Source of the DNA: Rahnella inusitata
GTDB taxonomy: Bacteria; Pseudomonadota; Gammaproteobacteria; Enterobacterales; Enterobacteriaceae
NCBI RefSeq assembly: GCF_003263515.1
Contig: NZ_JYDE01000032.1
Location: 37,307 to 101,306 of the forward strand
DNA length: 64,000 nt
Direction: 5' to 3'
Shown: positions 55,145 through 63,980 of the stretch, piece after piece
Layout: the number at the start of each line of letters is the position of its first letter
How positions within the stretch are numbered: the first letter of the stretch is position 1
Translations under genes and position numbers: made by a program
The notes under the pieces: generated by a model
What the model was told of the DNA's origin: nothing
Seen by the model: the letters and a program-made list of their open reading frames with translations, nothing else
The model's database searches: none

Positions 55145-55870
55145 TCAGCGTTTTTCGGCCTGTTCCAGGTCTTCGATGGAATCGAAATAGGTCAGCCCTT
55201 TTTCGGCCAGACGCGGACGCATGCTGTAGATATCCAGCCCCAGTTCGCCGCCCGCCATGCGCGCACGTTTGCTCTCTTCCAGCGCTTCGCGTTCGCGGCT
55301 GGCGTGGAGAACCTGCGCGACCTCTTCACGACGAATGACCGCCACACCGTCGTCGTCAGCCACAATTGCATCCCCCGGATACACCAGCTGACCGGCACAA
55401 ACCACCGGCACATTCACCGAACCGAGGGTTTCCTTCACCGTCCCCTGCGCGTAAACCGCGCGTGACCAGACGCGAAAGCCCATCTCACGCAAGGTTTTGG
55501 TGTCACGCACGCCCAGATCGGCGACCAGCCCGACCACGCCGCGCGCTTTCAGCGACGTTGCCAGCAGATCGCCGAAGAAACCGTCGGAACAGGGAGACGT
55601 TGGGGCGACCACCAGAATATCGCCCGGCTGACACTGTTCTACCGCCACATGAAACATCCAGTTATCACCCGGCGCGGTCAGAACCGTGACGGCGCTGCCG
55701 GAAATCGCGCAGTCTTGCTGAATCGGGCGGATGGCCGGGTCGAGCAGGCCCTTGCGACCCTGCGCTTCGTGAACCGTGGCCACGCCGAACGCGGCCAGCG
55801 CGTTCACGTCCGCTTTGTTCGCCCGTGGAATATTGCGCACCACCACGCCTTTTTTACCGATCAGACTCAT
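55145..55870 (-). CDS. galC: 4-carboxy-4-hydroxy-2-oxoadipate aldolase/oxaloacetate decarboxylase
   Basis: RraA-like class II aldolase of 241 residues. It cleaves 4-carboxy-4-hydroxy-2-oxoadipate to pyruvate and oxaloacetate. The conserved active-site segments [21 protein letters not shown] and [20 protein letters not shown] (with the G-x-x-x-x-D/R-D signature) and [14 protein letters not shown] are present. The ATG overlaps the galB stop (ATGA). Confidence 0.9.
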   Translation of the reverse strand: MSLIGKKGVVVRNIPRANKADVNALAAFGVATVHEAQGRKGLLDPAIRPIQQDCAISGSAVTVLTAPGDNWMFHVAVEQCQPGDILVVAPTSPCSDGFFGDLLATSLKARGVVGLVADLGVRDTKTLREMGFRVWSRAVYAQGTVKETLGSVNVPVVCAGQLVYPGDAIVADDDGVAVIRREEVAQVLHASREREALEESKRARMAGGELGLDIYSMRPRLAEKGLTYFDSIEDLEQAEKR

Positions 55871-56622
55871 GCCAAATCCTCCGTCACGCGCGGGAAGATG
55901 CTTTGATAGCCTTCGCCGTACACGATGTTTTTGGTGCTGGTGATGCCGACGTTACGTTTGGCCTGTACGCCGCGCTGCTGAGCGACGCGGGTGTAGTATT
56001 CCCACAAATGTTCCTGTCCGGCCATGCACTGAATGGCCTGATATTTTTTGTCCCAGACGTCGGTGATATCGAGCAGAACGTCAGGCTTCCATTCACACTG
56101 TTCCGGCTGATGTGGCTCGAAACAGTAGACCGGCGGCGCGCCGACGATGGTTTCGCCCGGCTTATAACCCTCAGCCTGCGCGATAATCCGCGCTTCCTGC
56201 GCCAGATGGGTGGCCATCGGGTGATCGTAGTTGTACGGGTCTTTCAGCGAGTGCGTCAGCACGAAATGTGGCTGCACGCGGCGGTAAACGTCGGCCAGGC
56301 GGAACAGCGATTCTTTGTCACCGCGCAAGGGATAATCGCCCATATCAAAAAATTCGACGGTCGCGCCGAGGATGTCCGCCGCCGCCATCGCTTCTTCACG
56401 CCGCGACGCCTTCACAATCTCTTCGCTCATATTGCCTTTACGCCACAGCTTGGCGGATTCACCGCGTTCACCAAAAGACAGACAAACGATGTGAACGGCG
56501 TAACCGGCCTGCGTATGTTTGGCGATGGCACCGCCTGCACGCCAGACGAAATCGGCGGAGTGGGCGCTGACCACTAAAGCACTTTTGGCGTTTTTTACAT
56601 CATCTTGCTTGAACTGAGTCAT
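55867..56622 (-). CDS. galB: 4-oxalomesaconate hydratase (PIG-L fold)
   Basis: A 251-residue PIG-L/LmbE-type metalloprotein. Pseudomonas GalB hydrates 4-oxalomesaconate with this fold. The motif [15 protein letters not shown] replaces the usual HPDDE of PIG-L deacetylases, as in GalB, and [16 protein letters not shown] supplies further metal ligands. First gene of the galBCD-dehydrogenase unit, with AAGGA upstream. Confidence 0.87.
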   Translation of the reverse strand: MTQFKQDDVKNAKSALVVSAHSADFVWRAGGAIAKHTQAGYAVHIVCLSFGERGESAKLWRKGNMSEEIVKASRREEAMAAADILGATVEFFDMGDYPLRGDKESLFRLADVYRRVQPHFVLTHSLKDPYNYDHPMATHLAQEARIIAQAEGYKPGETIVGAPPVYCFEPHQPEQCEWKPDVLLDITDVWDKKYQAIQCMAGQEHLWEYYTRVAQQRGVQAKRNVGITSTKNIVYGEGYQSIFPRVTEDLA

Positions 56623-56784
56623 GAGGCGTTTCCTTCGTTTTTGTTCTGATCCCGGAAGAGGTTCTGCATTCGTCCATGCTGTCAGTCTGCGTATCTGGCG
56701 GGTAATTCATTTAATTGCAGGGGGTATGCGTTTTATTTATATTGCAGAGGTATGTCACGAAAAAAAACCTGACGGGAGAAGGGG
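56623..56784. promoter_or_regulatory. Divergent promoter region of the galB operon and its LysR regulator
   Basis: Contains a 22-base element at 56723-56744 beginning GGTATGCG and ending TTTATATTG, which recurs with two differences upstream of galT (62236-62257). It is the best candidate operator of the LysR-type regulator. A second GGTATG lies at 56749-56754. Confidence 0.65.
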
Positions 56785-58032
56785 ATGGCGCAAGCTGAGA
56801 TGTTGAGTAACCTGATGCAAATACGGGCTTTTTGTCAGGTGGTCGATCAGGGTAGCGTATCGCGTGCGGCCGATGAGCTGTACCGCACACAGTCGGCGGT
56901 GACCAGGGCGATCCGCGACCTGGAGCAGGCGCTGGATGTGCCGCTGTTTGAACGCCACGCCAACGGCATGCTGCTGACCGATTTCGGCAAATGCGTATTA
57001 CCCCGCGCGCGGCGGGCGATCGCTGAGCTGCATCTGATCCCTGCGCAGCTGGCGAAACTCCACGGCAAAACGGGGCAGACGCGCAGCGAAACCGAGCCGT
57101 TATATCTGTTCAACGTCCGCCGCCTGCAAATTTTTATTTCCCTGTGCAAAACACGCCATATGCAGACCGTCGCGACGCTGCTTGGGCTCAGCCAGCCTGC
57201 GGTCAGCGCCGCGCTGAAAGTGCTGGAGAACGGGGCGGGCGTGGCACTGCTCGAACGCACGCCGCACGGTATGATGCCGTCACTGGCGGGGCAGGATATT
57301 GTGCCCAATCTGCGCCGTGCGCTGAACGAGTTACGCCATATTCCGGCGGACATTGCTGCCCGTCGTGGGGTGCTGGAAGGCACCGTGCAGGTGGGCGCGC
57401 TGCCGCTCGGGCGCACGCGATTATTGCCGCAGGCGATTATCGGCCTGACGCAGCGCTACGGCGGCGTGAAAGTGGTGACTAACGAAAGCGCGTTCAGCAC
57501 GCTGGCCTCCGAACTGCGCTCCGGCGAAGTGGATTTTATCTTCGGCGCGTTGCGCTCAAGCGATTATGCGGCGGATATGGTGACTGAAACGTTGTTCACC
57601 GAAAGCATGGTGATTTTAGCCAGAAAAGGGCATCCGTTGCTGGCAGGAGAGGTGGCACACGAGGATTTACGCGAGGCGCGCTGGGTGCTGCCACGAGCGG
57701 AAACTCCGGCAAGACGGTTGCTGGATAACAGTTTTGTCGCGATGGATATTCCGCCGCCGGATCCGGTGGTGGAAAGCGGGGATCTGGGGATTGTGCGCGG
57801 ATTACTGCTCGGATCCGACATGCTGGCGGCAGTCTCTGCCCGCCAGCTTGAGCACGAACTGGAGTCCGGTGAACTGGTAAAACTGCCGCTGGATCTGGCC
57901 GATACGCACCGCGCCATCGGCCTGACATTCCGTGCAGGGAGTTTGCTTTCACCCGCCGCCGGGGCGCTGGTGGCGGAGATCCGCAAGGTGTGCGGCTACA
58001 TCACTTCTTCAAATTCACCACCGCCTGCCTGA
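56785..58032 (+). CDS. LysR-family regulator of gallate genes with two HTH domains
   Basis: A 415-residue LTTR, about 100 residues longer than usual. It has an ordinary LysR HTH at about 15-75 (GSVSRAADELYRTQSAVTRA) and a second one at about 115-175 (HMQTVATLLGLSQPAVSAAL), then the co-inducer domain (GTVQVGALPLGRTRLLPQAI). It lies between the two gal units and is divergent from galB, so it is very probably the pathway activator. Its 3' end overlaps that of aroQ by 32 bases. Confidence 0.87.
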   Translation: MAQAEMLSNLMQIRAFCQVVDQGSVSRAADELYRTQSAVTRAIRDLEQALDVPLFERHANGMLLTDFGKCVLPRARRAIAELHLIPAQLAKLHGKTGQTRSETEPLYLFNVRRLQIFISLCKTRHMQTVATLLGLSQPAVSAALKVLENGAGVALLERTPHGMMPSLAGQDIVPNLRRALNELRHIPADIAARRGVLEGTVQVGALPLGRTRLLPQAIIGLTQRYGGVKVVTNESAFSTLASELRSGEVDFIFGALRSSDYAADMVTETLFTESMVILARKGHPLLAGEVAHEDLREARWVLPRAETPARRLLDNSFVAMDIPPPDPVVESGDLGIVRGLLLGSDMLAAVSARQLEHELESGELVKLPLDLADTHRAIGLTFRAGSLLSPAAGALVAEIRKVCGYITSSNSPPPA

Positions 58033-58441
58033 TGGCGTATTCATACCCCTGAATGCCGAACCCGCAAATCACGCCGACGGAAACGTCGGAAAGAAACGAG
58101 TGGTGGCGGAACGCATCGCGCTTATGCACGTTGGTGATGTGTACTTCATACAACGGCAGGTTGACGGCGGTCACCGCATCGCGGATGGCGACGGAGGTGT
58201 GTGTCCATGCGGCGGCGTTGAGGACAATCGCATCCGCTTTGCCACGGCAGGCCTGAATACGGTCGATGAGCTCCCCTTCATGATTGGTCTGGAAAAATTC
58301 GATAGTTGCGCCGCAGCTTTCACCGGTCTGGTGGCAACGTTTTTCGATAGTCGCCAGCGTGTCGTGACCGTACGTTTCTGGCTCGCGGGTGCCGAGCAGG
58401 TTCAGGTTCGGGCCGTTAAAGACGGCAATTTTATAGCTCAT
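58001..58441 (-). CDS. aroQ: Type II 3-dehydroquinate dehydratase
   Basis: A 146-residue dodecameric-type dehydroquinase interconverting 3-dehydroquinate and 3-dehydroshikimate. The active-site loop NGPNLNLLGTREPETYG, the HEGELIDRIQ helix, LNAAAWTHTSVAIRDA and the EVHITNVHKRDAFR strand are all present. The third of three tandem ATGs is best spaced from AAGGG. Its place at the end of galT-galA suggests a catabolic paralogue: dehydroquinate to dehydroshikimate, which converts easily to gallate or protocatechuate. Confidence 0.93.
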   Translation of the reverse strand: MSYKIAVFNGPNLNLLGTREPETYGHDTLATIEKRCHQTGESCGATIEFFQTNHEGELIDRIQACRGKADAIVLNAAAWTHTSVAIRDAVTAVNLPLYEVHITNVHKRDAFRHHSFLSDVSVGVICGFGIQGYEYAIRQAVVNLKK

Positions 58442-58456
58442 CATCATCCCTTTTGG

Positions 58457-59293
58457 TTATGCGTAATCTTTAAAGTCAAACAGGTCTTTCGGCGTTTGCC
58501 ACAGGATCTGGTGTCGGGTCTTTTCATCGGGGAACAGCTGTTCCACCAGCATCAGTAATGTCCCGAGATCCATCCGGTGTCCGGCGCGCAGAAACGGCCA
58601 GTCGGATCCCCACATGCAATGCTCAGCCCCAAAGGCGTCGAGCAGCGCGTGCTGATACGCGTGGCCGTCCTGATAAGGAAACGACTGGTGGCTGAACTTC
58701 GACAAGCCCGAGAGTTTTACCCAGGTGCGTTGCTGTCCGGCGAGTCCGAGCAGCGCCTGAAACGCGGGCTGTTGCAGACCTTTCGACACCTCCGGACGGC
58801 CTGAGTGGTCAATCAACAACCGCGTTCGCGTGCGGTTAATCAGCGGTAACAGCGCCAGCAGCTGGTCGTCCTGCACCTGAATCGCGGCGAAAAGATCGAG
58901 TTCAGCGAGGTCGCCCATCAGCCGGTCGAGGTGTAAAAACGGCTCCGTGCCGAGCATCGCGACGTTCATCGCAATCCCCACCACACCGGCCTGTTTCAGG
59001 TGCGCGAGCCTGTCCTGCGTGATATCAAAAGGCACCACCGCGACGCCTTTAAAACGCCCGTTACCTTCTTCCAGCGCATCCAGCAGGCAGGCGCTGTCAG
59101 TGTTATAACCGGACGTCGGACCGACAATCAGTGAATGACGGATGTTATACGCCTGCATCACCGCGCGATAATAATCGACGGTGCCAATCTCGTGCCCTTC
59201 CGGACGGTACGGCGTGTCCGGAAGGTACGGGAAGCGCGCCGGGTCAAACACATGATGGTGAGTGTCTATCTTGGGTTGCTCGAATATCGTCAT
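58457..59293 (-). CDS. Amidohydrolase, probable 2-pyrone-4,6-dicarboxylate hydrolase (LigI-like)
   Basis: Amidohydrolase_2 TIM-barrel protein of 278 residues with DTHHHVFDP near the N-terminus and a C-terminal WGSDWPF motif containing the catalytic aspartate; LIDHSGRPEV supplies another histidine. LigI hydrolyses 2-pyrone-4,6-dicarboxylate to 4-oxalomesaconate. Because gallate ring cleavage can yield the pyrone as a side product, such an enzyme would recover it. The substrate is inferred from context. Overlaps galA by four bases. Confidence 0.75.
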   Translation of the reverse strand: MTIFEQPKIDTHHHVFDPARFPYLPDTPYRPEGHEIGTVDYYRAVMQAYNIRHSLIVGPTSGYNTDSACLLDALEEGNGRFKGVAVVPFDITQDRLAHLKQAGVVGIAMNVAMLGTEPFLHLDRLMGDLAELDLFAAIQVQDDQLLALLPLINRTRTRLLIDHSGRPEVSKGLQQPAFQALLGLAGQQRTWVKLSGLSKFSHQSFPYQDGHAYQHALLDAFGAEHCMWGSDWPFLRAGHRMDLGTLLMLVEQLFPDEKTRHQILWQTPKDLFDFKDYA

Positions 59294-60552
59294 GCTTTTG
59301 CTTTACCTGCCACGGAATAGAGAACTTGCTGATTGCGGGTCTTCTGGAATTCTTCCAGCGTTTCGCCGCGCATTGCGGAGTAGATATGTAAGTTGGAAAC
59401 GCCGACCACCGCGCCAAGTTTTTCCAGCAGGAAGAAACTGACGCCGTAATGGATCATGCCGCGCCAGTCCAGCTCGCGCAGGAGTTTTTGCTCGGCGTCG
59501 GTGAGTTTGCTTTCGGCAAACATGGCGTTCTGATCGGTAAGGAAACGTTCGCGCCACGCAGGCTGGATCAGCCGGTGCAGGAACCGGTTGATGCGCAGGG
59601 CTTTCAGGCTGCGCGCCTGCGTGAACGGGTAGGTGCCGGGCAGTTTTTCGACGCCCGCCAGCTGCTGCGCGATTTTGTCCCGCTGGCGCTGCTGCACGTC
59701 AAACGGCGCTTCACGGGACTGATTTTCGAGGATAAGCGTCGCGATGCCGGTCATTGACGGCAGGTAATAGGCCTGATGGGTTTTCTTCACGTTGGCCGAC
59801 AACGCACCGCGCATCACCAGCCACATGATCACTTCCGCGCCTTCCATCCCGCCGAGCGTGGCGAATTCCGCCAGCGTCATTTCGGTCAGACGCTGCGGAT
59901 CGTTGACAATCATATCGACAAACTGCTCGTCCCAGTCCGGGTTGTTAAACCCGCAACGCTCGCCGTGAACCTGATGAGAAACGCCGCCGGTGGCGACAAT
60001 CGCCACGTTCAGATCTTCCGGGAAACTTTCAATGGCACGTCGCAGTGCCTGACCGAGTTTATAGCAGCGGCGGGCGGTCGGGATTGGGAACTGCAACACG
60101 CCGATTTGCAGCGGGACGATTTGCGTCGGCCAGCCGCCATCGTGAGGCAACAGGGCGGAAAGCGGCGAGAACAAGCCGTGATCCAGCGGTTTATCCTGGA
60201 AGAACGACATGTCGAATTCGTCTGCCATCAGACTGGCACCGATGTGCTGCGACAGCGCCGCGTGGCCTTTTACCGGCGGCAAATCACGCGGACCGCCGCC
60301 TTCATCGGCAACCTCATAATGATCGTCGATGCCTAACGTGAACGCCGAATAGTGATCGAAAAAGAAAGAGGTGACGTGGTCGTTAAAAATGTAGACCAAT
60401 ACGTCGGGTTTCTTCTCCTCCAGCCATTCCTGCATCGGGGCAAAACCCTCAAAAATCGGTGCCCAGGCACTCTCTTCTTGCTTGTTATGATCCACGGCGA
60501 AACCGATGGTCGGGGTATGTGAAACTGCTAAACCGCCTATGATCTTAGCCAT
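59290..60552 (-). CDS. galA: Gallate dioxygenase
   Basis: Extradiol class III (LigAB-type) dioxygenase of 420 residues, the length of Pseudomonas GalA. The N-terminal part is the catalytic LigB-like domain (GGLAVSHTPTIGFAVDHN, NDHVTSFFFDHYSAF, VATGGVSHQVHGE with the iron and base histidines), and the C-terminal third (about 280-420) is the fused LigA-like domain. The AAGGA site supports the ATG at 60552 rather than a TTG two codons upstream. It opens gallate to 4-oxalomesaconate. Confidence 0.93.
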   Translation of the reverse strand: MAKIIGGLAVSHTPTIGFAVDHNKQEESAWAPIFEGFAPMQEWLEEKKPDVLVYIFNDHVTSFFFDHYSAFTLGIDDHYEVADEGGGPRDLPPVKGHAALSQHIGASLMADEFDMSFFQDKPLDHGLFSPLSALLPHDGGWPTQIVPLQIGVLQFPIPTARRCYKLGQALRRAIESFPEDLNVAIVATGGVSHQVHGERCGFNNPDWDEQFVDMIVNDPQRLTEMTLAEFATLGGMEGAEVIMWLVMRGALSANVKKTHQAYYLPSMTGIATLILENQSREAPFDVQQRQRDKIAQQLAGVEKLPGTYPFTQARSLKALRINRFLHRLIQPAWRERFLTDQNAMFAESKLTDAEQKLLRELDWRGMIHYGVSFFLLEKLGAVVGVSNLHIYSAMRGETLEEFQKTRNQQVLYSVAGKAKA

Positions 60553-60643
60553 CTTCAATCCTTAATACTGATGTAGGGTAAGCGCGGCGCATAAGCCGCG
60601 TGAGTTATGTTTCGGTCTAATTATTAGTAGGCTAACCCAGAGA

Positions 60644-62023
60644 TTAGCGGACATTCATGGTGCGCGACAACTCCGGGATGTCAGTAATATCAACGCCTTT
60701 GATCATCTCGGCCGGGTGCGCCGCACGGTGTAAAAGGATGCTCAGGCCAGCCAGCAACGCAGGCAGCGCCAAAATAATGAAGATCATGTTTTCGCCGGAG
60801 AAGACGCCCAGCAGAATGCCACCCATCGATGAGCTGATGATCGCGCCGCTGCGGCCAATGCCGTGCATCCAGCAGACGCCGGTGGCGCGCATCTCGGTCG
60901 GATAGAAAGCCGGGGAAAAGGCCTGCAGGCCGGTCTGTGCGCCGTTAATGCACACGCCGCTGATGAAGACCAGCAGGGCGAGAACGTCCGGGCCGAAGTT
61001 ACCTATGCCCTGCGACAGCAGACTCACCATGCCCATCATGTAGAAACCGGCGATGACGCGTTTTGCAGTAAATTTATCCATCAGCCCGCCGACCATCAGG
61101 CCGCCGAAGGTACCACCGAGCTGGAATAAACCGGCGACAATCGCTGCGCGCTCCAGAGAAAATCCGCCGTTACGCATAATGGTCGGCAGCCAGCCGTTGA
61201 GCAGGTAAATCACGAACAGCCCCATGAAATAGGTCACCCACAGCACGAGGGTTCCTTTCGCATAGCCATTGGTGAACAGCTGGAAGACTTTGGCTTTTTT
61301 CTGAATAACCGGTGCTTTGAGGACGAATTTGGTGTCGGCACTGAACATTCCACCGGCGCGGGTCAGAACTTTGGCAATCTTTTCTTTGGCGACGTTGCGT
61401 ACCACCATGTACATGGCCGATTCGGGCAGGATCCACATCAGCAAAGGCAGCATCAGCAACGGCAAAATTCCGCCAGCGAAAATTACCGCTTTCCAGCCGT
61501 AGTCCGGCAACAGCCCGGCGGCAATAAATCCGCCTGCGCCGGAGCCGACGTTAAAGCCGCTGTACATGACGGTGATCATCAGGCTGCGGCGGCGCTCAGG
61601 CATATATTCGGAAACCAGCGTCACGGTATTGGGCATCACCGCGCCTAATCCCAGGCCGGTAAGAAAACGCAACACGGCCATTTCTACCGGAGTACGGGCA
61701 AAGGTGCTCAGCAGGCTGAAGAGGGCGAAACACAAAATCGACCACATCAGCACGCGTTTGCGCCCGAAACGGTCCGCGTTCGGCCCGGCGATCAGCGCAC
61801 CAATCGCTACCCCAAACATGGCGGCACCGAGGATCGGTCCCATTTCCGCACGGCTGATGCCCCAGTCTTCAATCAGCGCCGGGGCGATAAATCCCATCAC
61901 CGCGGCATCATAGCCGTCGAACATAATGATGATGAAACATAGCGACAGAACCACCCATTGATATTTCGATATCGGGCGTTCGTCTATCCACGTTTTAACA
62001 TCCACGATGGTGTTGTTGCTCAT
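60644..62023 (-). CDS. galT: MFS aromatic acid transporter, probable gallate importer
   Basis: AAHS-family (PcaK-like) proton symporter, 459 residues and 12 helices. Motif A is DRFGRKRVLMWSILC, and the signature DGYDAAVMGFIAPALIEDWGISRA in TM1 carries the aspartate required in PcaK-type carriers. First gene of the galT-galA-hydrolase-aroQ unit, 85 bases before galA. Confidence 0.88.
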   Translation of the reverse strand: MSNNTIVDVKTWIDERPISKYQWVVLSLCFIIIMFDGYDAAVMGFIAPALIEDWGISRAEMGPILGAAMFGVAIGALIAGPNADRFGRKRVLMWSILCFALFSLLSTFARTPVEMAVLRFLTGLGLGAVMPNTVTLVSEYMPERRRSLMITVMYSGFNVGSGAGGFIAAGLLPDYGWKAVIFAGGILPLLMLPLLMWILPESAMYMVVRNVAKEKIAKVLTRAGGMFSADTKFVLKAPVIQKKAKVFQLFTNGYAKGTLVLWVTYFMGLFVIYLLNGWLPTIMRNGGFSLERAAIVAGLFQLGGTFGGLMVGGLMDKFTAKRVIAGFYMMGMVSLLSQGIGNFGPDVLALLVFISGVCINGAQTGLQAFSPAFYPTEMRATGVCWMHGIGRSGAIISSSMGGILLGVFSGENMIFIILALPALLAGLSILLHRAAHPAEMIKGVDITDIPELSRTMNVR

Positions 62024-62347
62024 AGGGTACGCTCTCTGTTTTTTTATTAATATGTGATCGGATTAAAACTTTGAGAATAATTCCACCGGCAGGCGGGGCA
62101 CACCGCAGACCCGTCGAGGGGTTTTATTAAAATTATTTTATTTATTAAACAATGAGTTGACTTGTCACTGCTGCACTTCCAGATTACCAACTTAGGGGCT
62201 GCAAACGGCGATGTCTGCCATAAAATCATTATGCAGGTATGAGTTTTGTTTATATTGGTTTTTCTGAAAGAACGGCAGACCAGCTGCCGTCGGAGAAAAT
62301 ATTAGGAGAGAAGGAAAATTACAGAGGGCGTAAATTACAGCAATCAG
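62024..62347. promoter_or_regulatory. Promoter region of the galT-galA unit
   Basis: A 324-base gap without genes. It holds the second copy of the shared 22-base gal motif at 62236-62257 (GGTATGAG...TTTATATTG, 20 of 22 identical to 56723-56744). The rest is AT-rich. Confidence 0.6.
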
Positions 62348-63187
62348 TCAGCCGGGCATATCCCAGAAGCAGTCGTCATCGAGTGTGAGGGTCGCGATTT
62401 TTTGCACCGGCCCGCGCATATTCACCTGAAAATCACCGCTGAAGCGGATCGCCAGCTGTCCGCCCGGCATATGCACCGTGACGTTGTCATCGACGTGCCC
62501 GAGTTTGTGCATCGCGCTGGCCGCCGCACAACTGCTGCTGCCGGATGCCAGTGTATATCCCGCACCGCGCTCCCAGATGCCGATACTGATATTGCGGCGA
62601 TCCAGCACCTGGACGAATTGTACGTTGGTGCGTTTGGGAAAAATCGAGAGCGTTTCTATTTCTGCCCCGAGTTGCTTCACGAGATGTAAATCCAGCTTTT
62701 CCACCTTTATCACGCAATGGGGATTACCCATCGAGACCAGCGTAGCGCTAAGCGTGTGGCCACCCACCACCAGCGGCAGCGCGAGCGCTTCATCACCCTC
62801 TACGCTTGCCGGTAACGCCGACGGCGAAAATTTTGCCTGCCCCATATCGACGATCACCTGATGCGCGCCTTCGGTCACTTCGCATCTGACCTGACCGCCT
62901 GACGTATTGACCAGAAATGGCTGATGTTCGACGCGGCCAATATCAAACAGATAACGGGCGTAGATGCGCAAGCCGTTGCCGCTTTTCTCGGCTTCAGAAC
63001 CGTCTGGATTAATGATGCGTAATGTCGGTATGTCGGCGTCATCGAAATCGATCAGCAAACCGTCGGAACCGATGCCATAGTGGCGATCGCAAATACGTCG
63101 GATTTGTTTGTTGGTCAGCTGACTCGCGACGCTGTGATGGCAGACCAGGTAATCGTTACCCAGCCCGTGATAGCGGTGAAAAATCAT
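62348..63187 (-). CDS. Diaminopimelate epimerase-fold protein lacking both catalytic cysteines
   Basis: A 279-residue DapF homologue: HGLGNDYLV start, GIGSDGLL, INPDGSEAEKSGNGLR, VSMGNPHCVIKV and ERGAGYTLASGSSSCAAA all align with DapF. In true DapF both racemising bases are cysteine (C-GNGAR and A-C-GSGAC). Here they are Ser69 and Ser215, and the DNA at both codons (AGC and TCC) is unambiguous. It is therefore unlikely to be the housekeeping epimerase. It may be a paralogue with another reaction on an amino acid. It is transcribed alone, between the gal cluster and a GNAT gene. Confidence 0.85.
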   Translation of the reverse strand: MIFHRYHGLGNDYLVCHHSVASQLTNKQIRRICDRHYGIGSDGLLIDFDDADIPTLRIINPDGSEAEKSGNGLRIYARYLFDIGRVEHQPFLVNTSGGQVRCEVTEGAHQVIVDMGQAKFSPSALPASVEGDEALALPLVVGGHTLSATLVSMGNPHCVIKVEKLDLHLVKQLGAEIETLSIFPKRTNVQFVQVLDRRNISIGIWERGAGYTLASGSSSCAAASAMHKLGHVDDNVTVHMPGGQLAIRFSGDFQVNMRGPVQKIATLTLDDDCFWDMPG

Positions 63188-63316
63188 AGTGATGGCTTCC
63201 GGCTAATTTATCATTGATATGAATAGCTTTAATCGGAATCCATTTATATTTCAATGTTTGATGTGCTAAAACGAATACTTATCTGTTTGGAATATAGCCC
63301 TGTAAAGGAGTCATTG

Positions 63317-63886
63317 ATGGATGCATTTACCGTTCCTGTCGCTTCCCCGGCACTCAATATTGAGACGCCACGACTGATCCTCCGGCAATGGAAGGACAAT
63401 GATTTCGCCCCCTTTGCGGCAATGAATGCAGATCCACAAGTGATGGAATTTTTCCCATCCGTGCTGACCCGCGAGAAGAGCGATGAAATGGCGACCCGCT
63501 GCCGGGATTTGATAGCAGAGCGCGGATGGGGCATTTGGGCGGTTGAGCTGCGTGAAACCGGCGAGTTCATCGGTTTCGTCGGGTTGCATACGCCGGGCTA
63601 CGATTTGCCTTTTACCCCCTGCGTCGAAATTGGCTGGCGCTTACGGGCGGATTCGTGGGGTCAGGGTTATTGCAGCGAAGCCGCCCGCGCCGCGCTGGAT
63701 GCCGGGTTTACTCAGCTGGGGCTAAGCGAAATTGTGGCATTCACTGCACTGCCAAATCTGCGTTCACAGGCGGTGATGAAGAAGATGGGCATGGTGAGTA
63801 ATCCGCATGAGAACTTCAGTCATCCGGCGGTAGAGAAGGGGAGCTGGCTGGAGGAGCATTGCCTTTATCGGCTTAAGCGAGCCTAG
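63317..63886 (+). CDS. RimJ/RimL-type GNAT acetyltransferase
   Basis: Acetyltransferase_3 protein of 189 residues: ETPRLILRQWKDNDFAPF start, the IGWRLRADSWGQGYCSEAAR acetyl-CoA site and a FTALPNLRSQAVMKKMGM C-terminal segment. AGGAG lies 8 bases before the chosen ATG; the frame is open 21 codons further upstream. Members acetylate protein N-termini or small molecules; the substrate is unknown. Confidence 0.85.
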   Translation: MDAFTVPVASPALNIETPRLILRQWKDNDFAPFAAMNADPQVMEFFPSVLTREKSDEMATRCRDLIAERGWGIWAVELRETGEFIGFVGLHTPGYDLPFTPCVEIGWRLRADSWGQGYCSEAARAALDAGFTQLGLSEIVAFTALPNLRSQAVMKKMGMVSNPHENFSHPAVEKGSWLEEHCLYRLKRA

Positions 63887-63980
63887 AGCGCTTAATCGCG
63901 GTGTCTGCTAAATATTGATTTGCTCTTAATAACCCAGCCATTCCTGGCCTTCGCACGAAACGGAGCAGACTGAGCATGTG

